DNA of 22,264 nt from an uncultured Prochlorococcus sp. Lineage in GTDB: Bacteria > Cyanobacteriota > Cyanobacteriia > PCC-6307 > Cyanobiaceae. How positions within the stretch are numbered: the stretch's first letter is position 1; each line of letters opens with the position of its first letter. The position numbers and the translations under genes were made by a program. The notes under the pieces are model-generated. The model was not told the DNA's origin. It ran no database searches and worked only from the letters and a program-made list of their open reading frames with translations. The stretch covers positions 1-22,264 of the forward strand of contig CACHEM010000014.1 in the NCBI GenBank assembly GCA_902578845.1, given 5' to 3'. Shown here piece by piece: positions 21,966 to 22,264 of this stretch.

Positions 21966-22264
21966 ATGAATTATCAACTTTTAATTGAATCATATTCTTT
22001 TGGGACATCACTTTCTGAGCAAGAAATAGAACTTTTAAGTCTGGAACTTGAAACTCAAATCATGAATATTAATATATCAACAGATTTTGGCTGTTTTAAA
22101 TCGGCCCCAACCCATATTTGTGAAGGTCTAAATTTAAAAAAAGATACTTATTGGATTATGTGTCTTGCTGAAATATTAGATTTACATAAACCCCCCCAAT
22201 TTGGGAAAACGAAAAGTGTGGAGGTTTTTGATTTACTTCTTGAAAAAGGACTTGTTATTGGTTA
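21966..22264 (+). CDS. Hypothetical protein, N-terminal part (cut by window edge)
   Basis: The frame opens with an ATG at 21966, 15 bases after the DUF3764-like gene, and is still open at the right edge after 99 complete codons. The product begins MNYQLLIESYSFGTSLSEQE and continues with alternating helices; two cysteines (in FGCFKS and HICEG) occur in the middle. I see no signal peptide or membrane helix. A run of seven C's at 22191-22197 lies inside the frame. The family is not recognised. Spacing suggests an operon with the preceding gene. Confidence 0.65.
   Translation, partial: MNYQLLIESYSFGTSLSEQEIELLSLELETQIMNINISTDFGCFKSAPTHICEGLNLKKDTYWIMCLAEILDLHKPPQFGKTKSVEVFDLLLEKGLVIG

Noticed and set aside
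1..22264. CRISPR array, insertion sequence, integrase, attachment site or rRNA
   Set aside because: No regularly spaced repeats, transposase-like or recombinase-like protein, tRNA-linked duplication or rRNA-like sequence was seen; the accessory character of 14-19 kb rests only on small genes and the hli cluster.

Overview
The window looks like a chromosome segment of a marine picocyanobacterium, most likely a high-light Prochlorococcus. The reasons are very low GC, compact gene packing with overlapping and TTG/GTG starts, four high-light-inducible (Hli) genes, a split PntAA/PntAB/PntB transhydrogenase, and many very short conserved-type genes. I cannot fix the strain or clade by eye.

Layout. 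(1) 1-1640: minus-strand trxB (thioredoxin reductase, cut by the window edge), a 74-aa unknown and a 192-aa unknown with a Cys/His-rich N terminus. (2) 1721-5720: a plus-strand operon with a recognisable promoter, pntA-pntAB-pntB and a YheT-like alpha/beta hydrolase that overlaps the end of pntB. (3) 12848-5707: a minus-strand run of five housekeeping genes: an HlyD/RND-type membrane-fusion protein, polA (overlapping by 4 bases), cysS, dxr and a thioredoxin-like [2Fe-2S] ferredoxin. (4) 12993-14084: divergent ychF, whose terminator hairpin starts at its own stop codon and covers the last codons of a convergent small gene.

(5) 14093-19236 is the accessory-looking part, made almost entirely of small genes: a translationally coupled 53/52-aa pair, three small membrane-protein genes, back-to-back terminators with a possible small RNA, and a minus-strand hli operon (68-aa, 86-aa and 42-aa Hli plus a 59-aa unknown). 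A lone 42-aa hli gene lies divergently, with its own terminator. The first gene of the hli operon is preceded by a promoter whose -10 region is covered by an HLR1-like direct repeat, the type of site bound by the light-stress regulator RpaB. Further on are a class I glutamine amidotransferase, a secreted small protein, a DUF1651-like protein and small unknowns. (6) 19290-22264: a secreted cupin, selO (protein AMPylase, with the C-terminal Cys-Ser-Ser), a DUF3764-like protein and a partial unknown gene.

Two themes recur. Redox and NADPH supply is represented by TrxB, PntAB, Dxr (an NADPH user), the ferredoxin and SelO. Light stress is represented by the Hli cluster. I found no CRISPR array, insertion sequence, integrase, tRNA or rRNA. 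The best candidates for a second look are the hli operon with its extra-helix Hli, its unknown fourth gene and its HLR1-like operator, the possible small RNA before the terminator pair at 15.5 kb, and the ychF hairpin that doubles as coding sequence.
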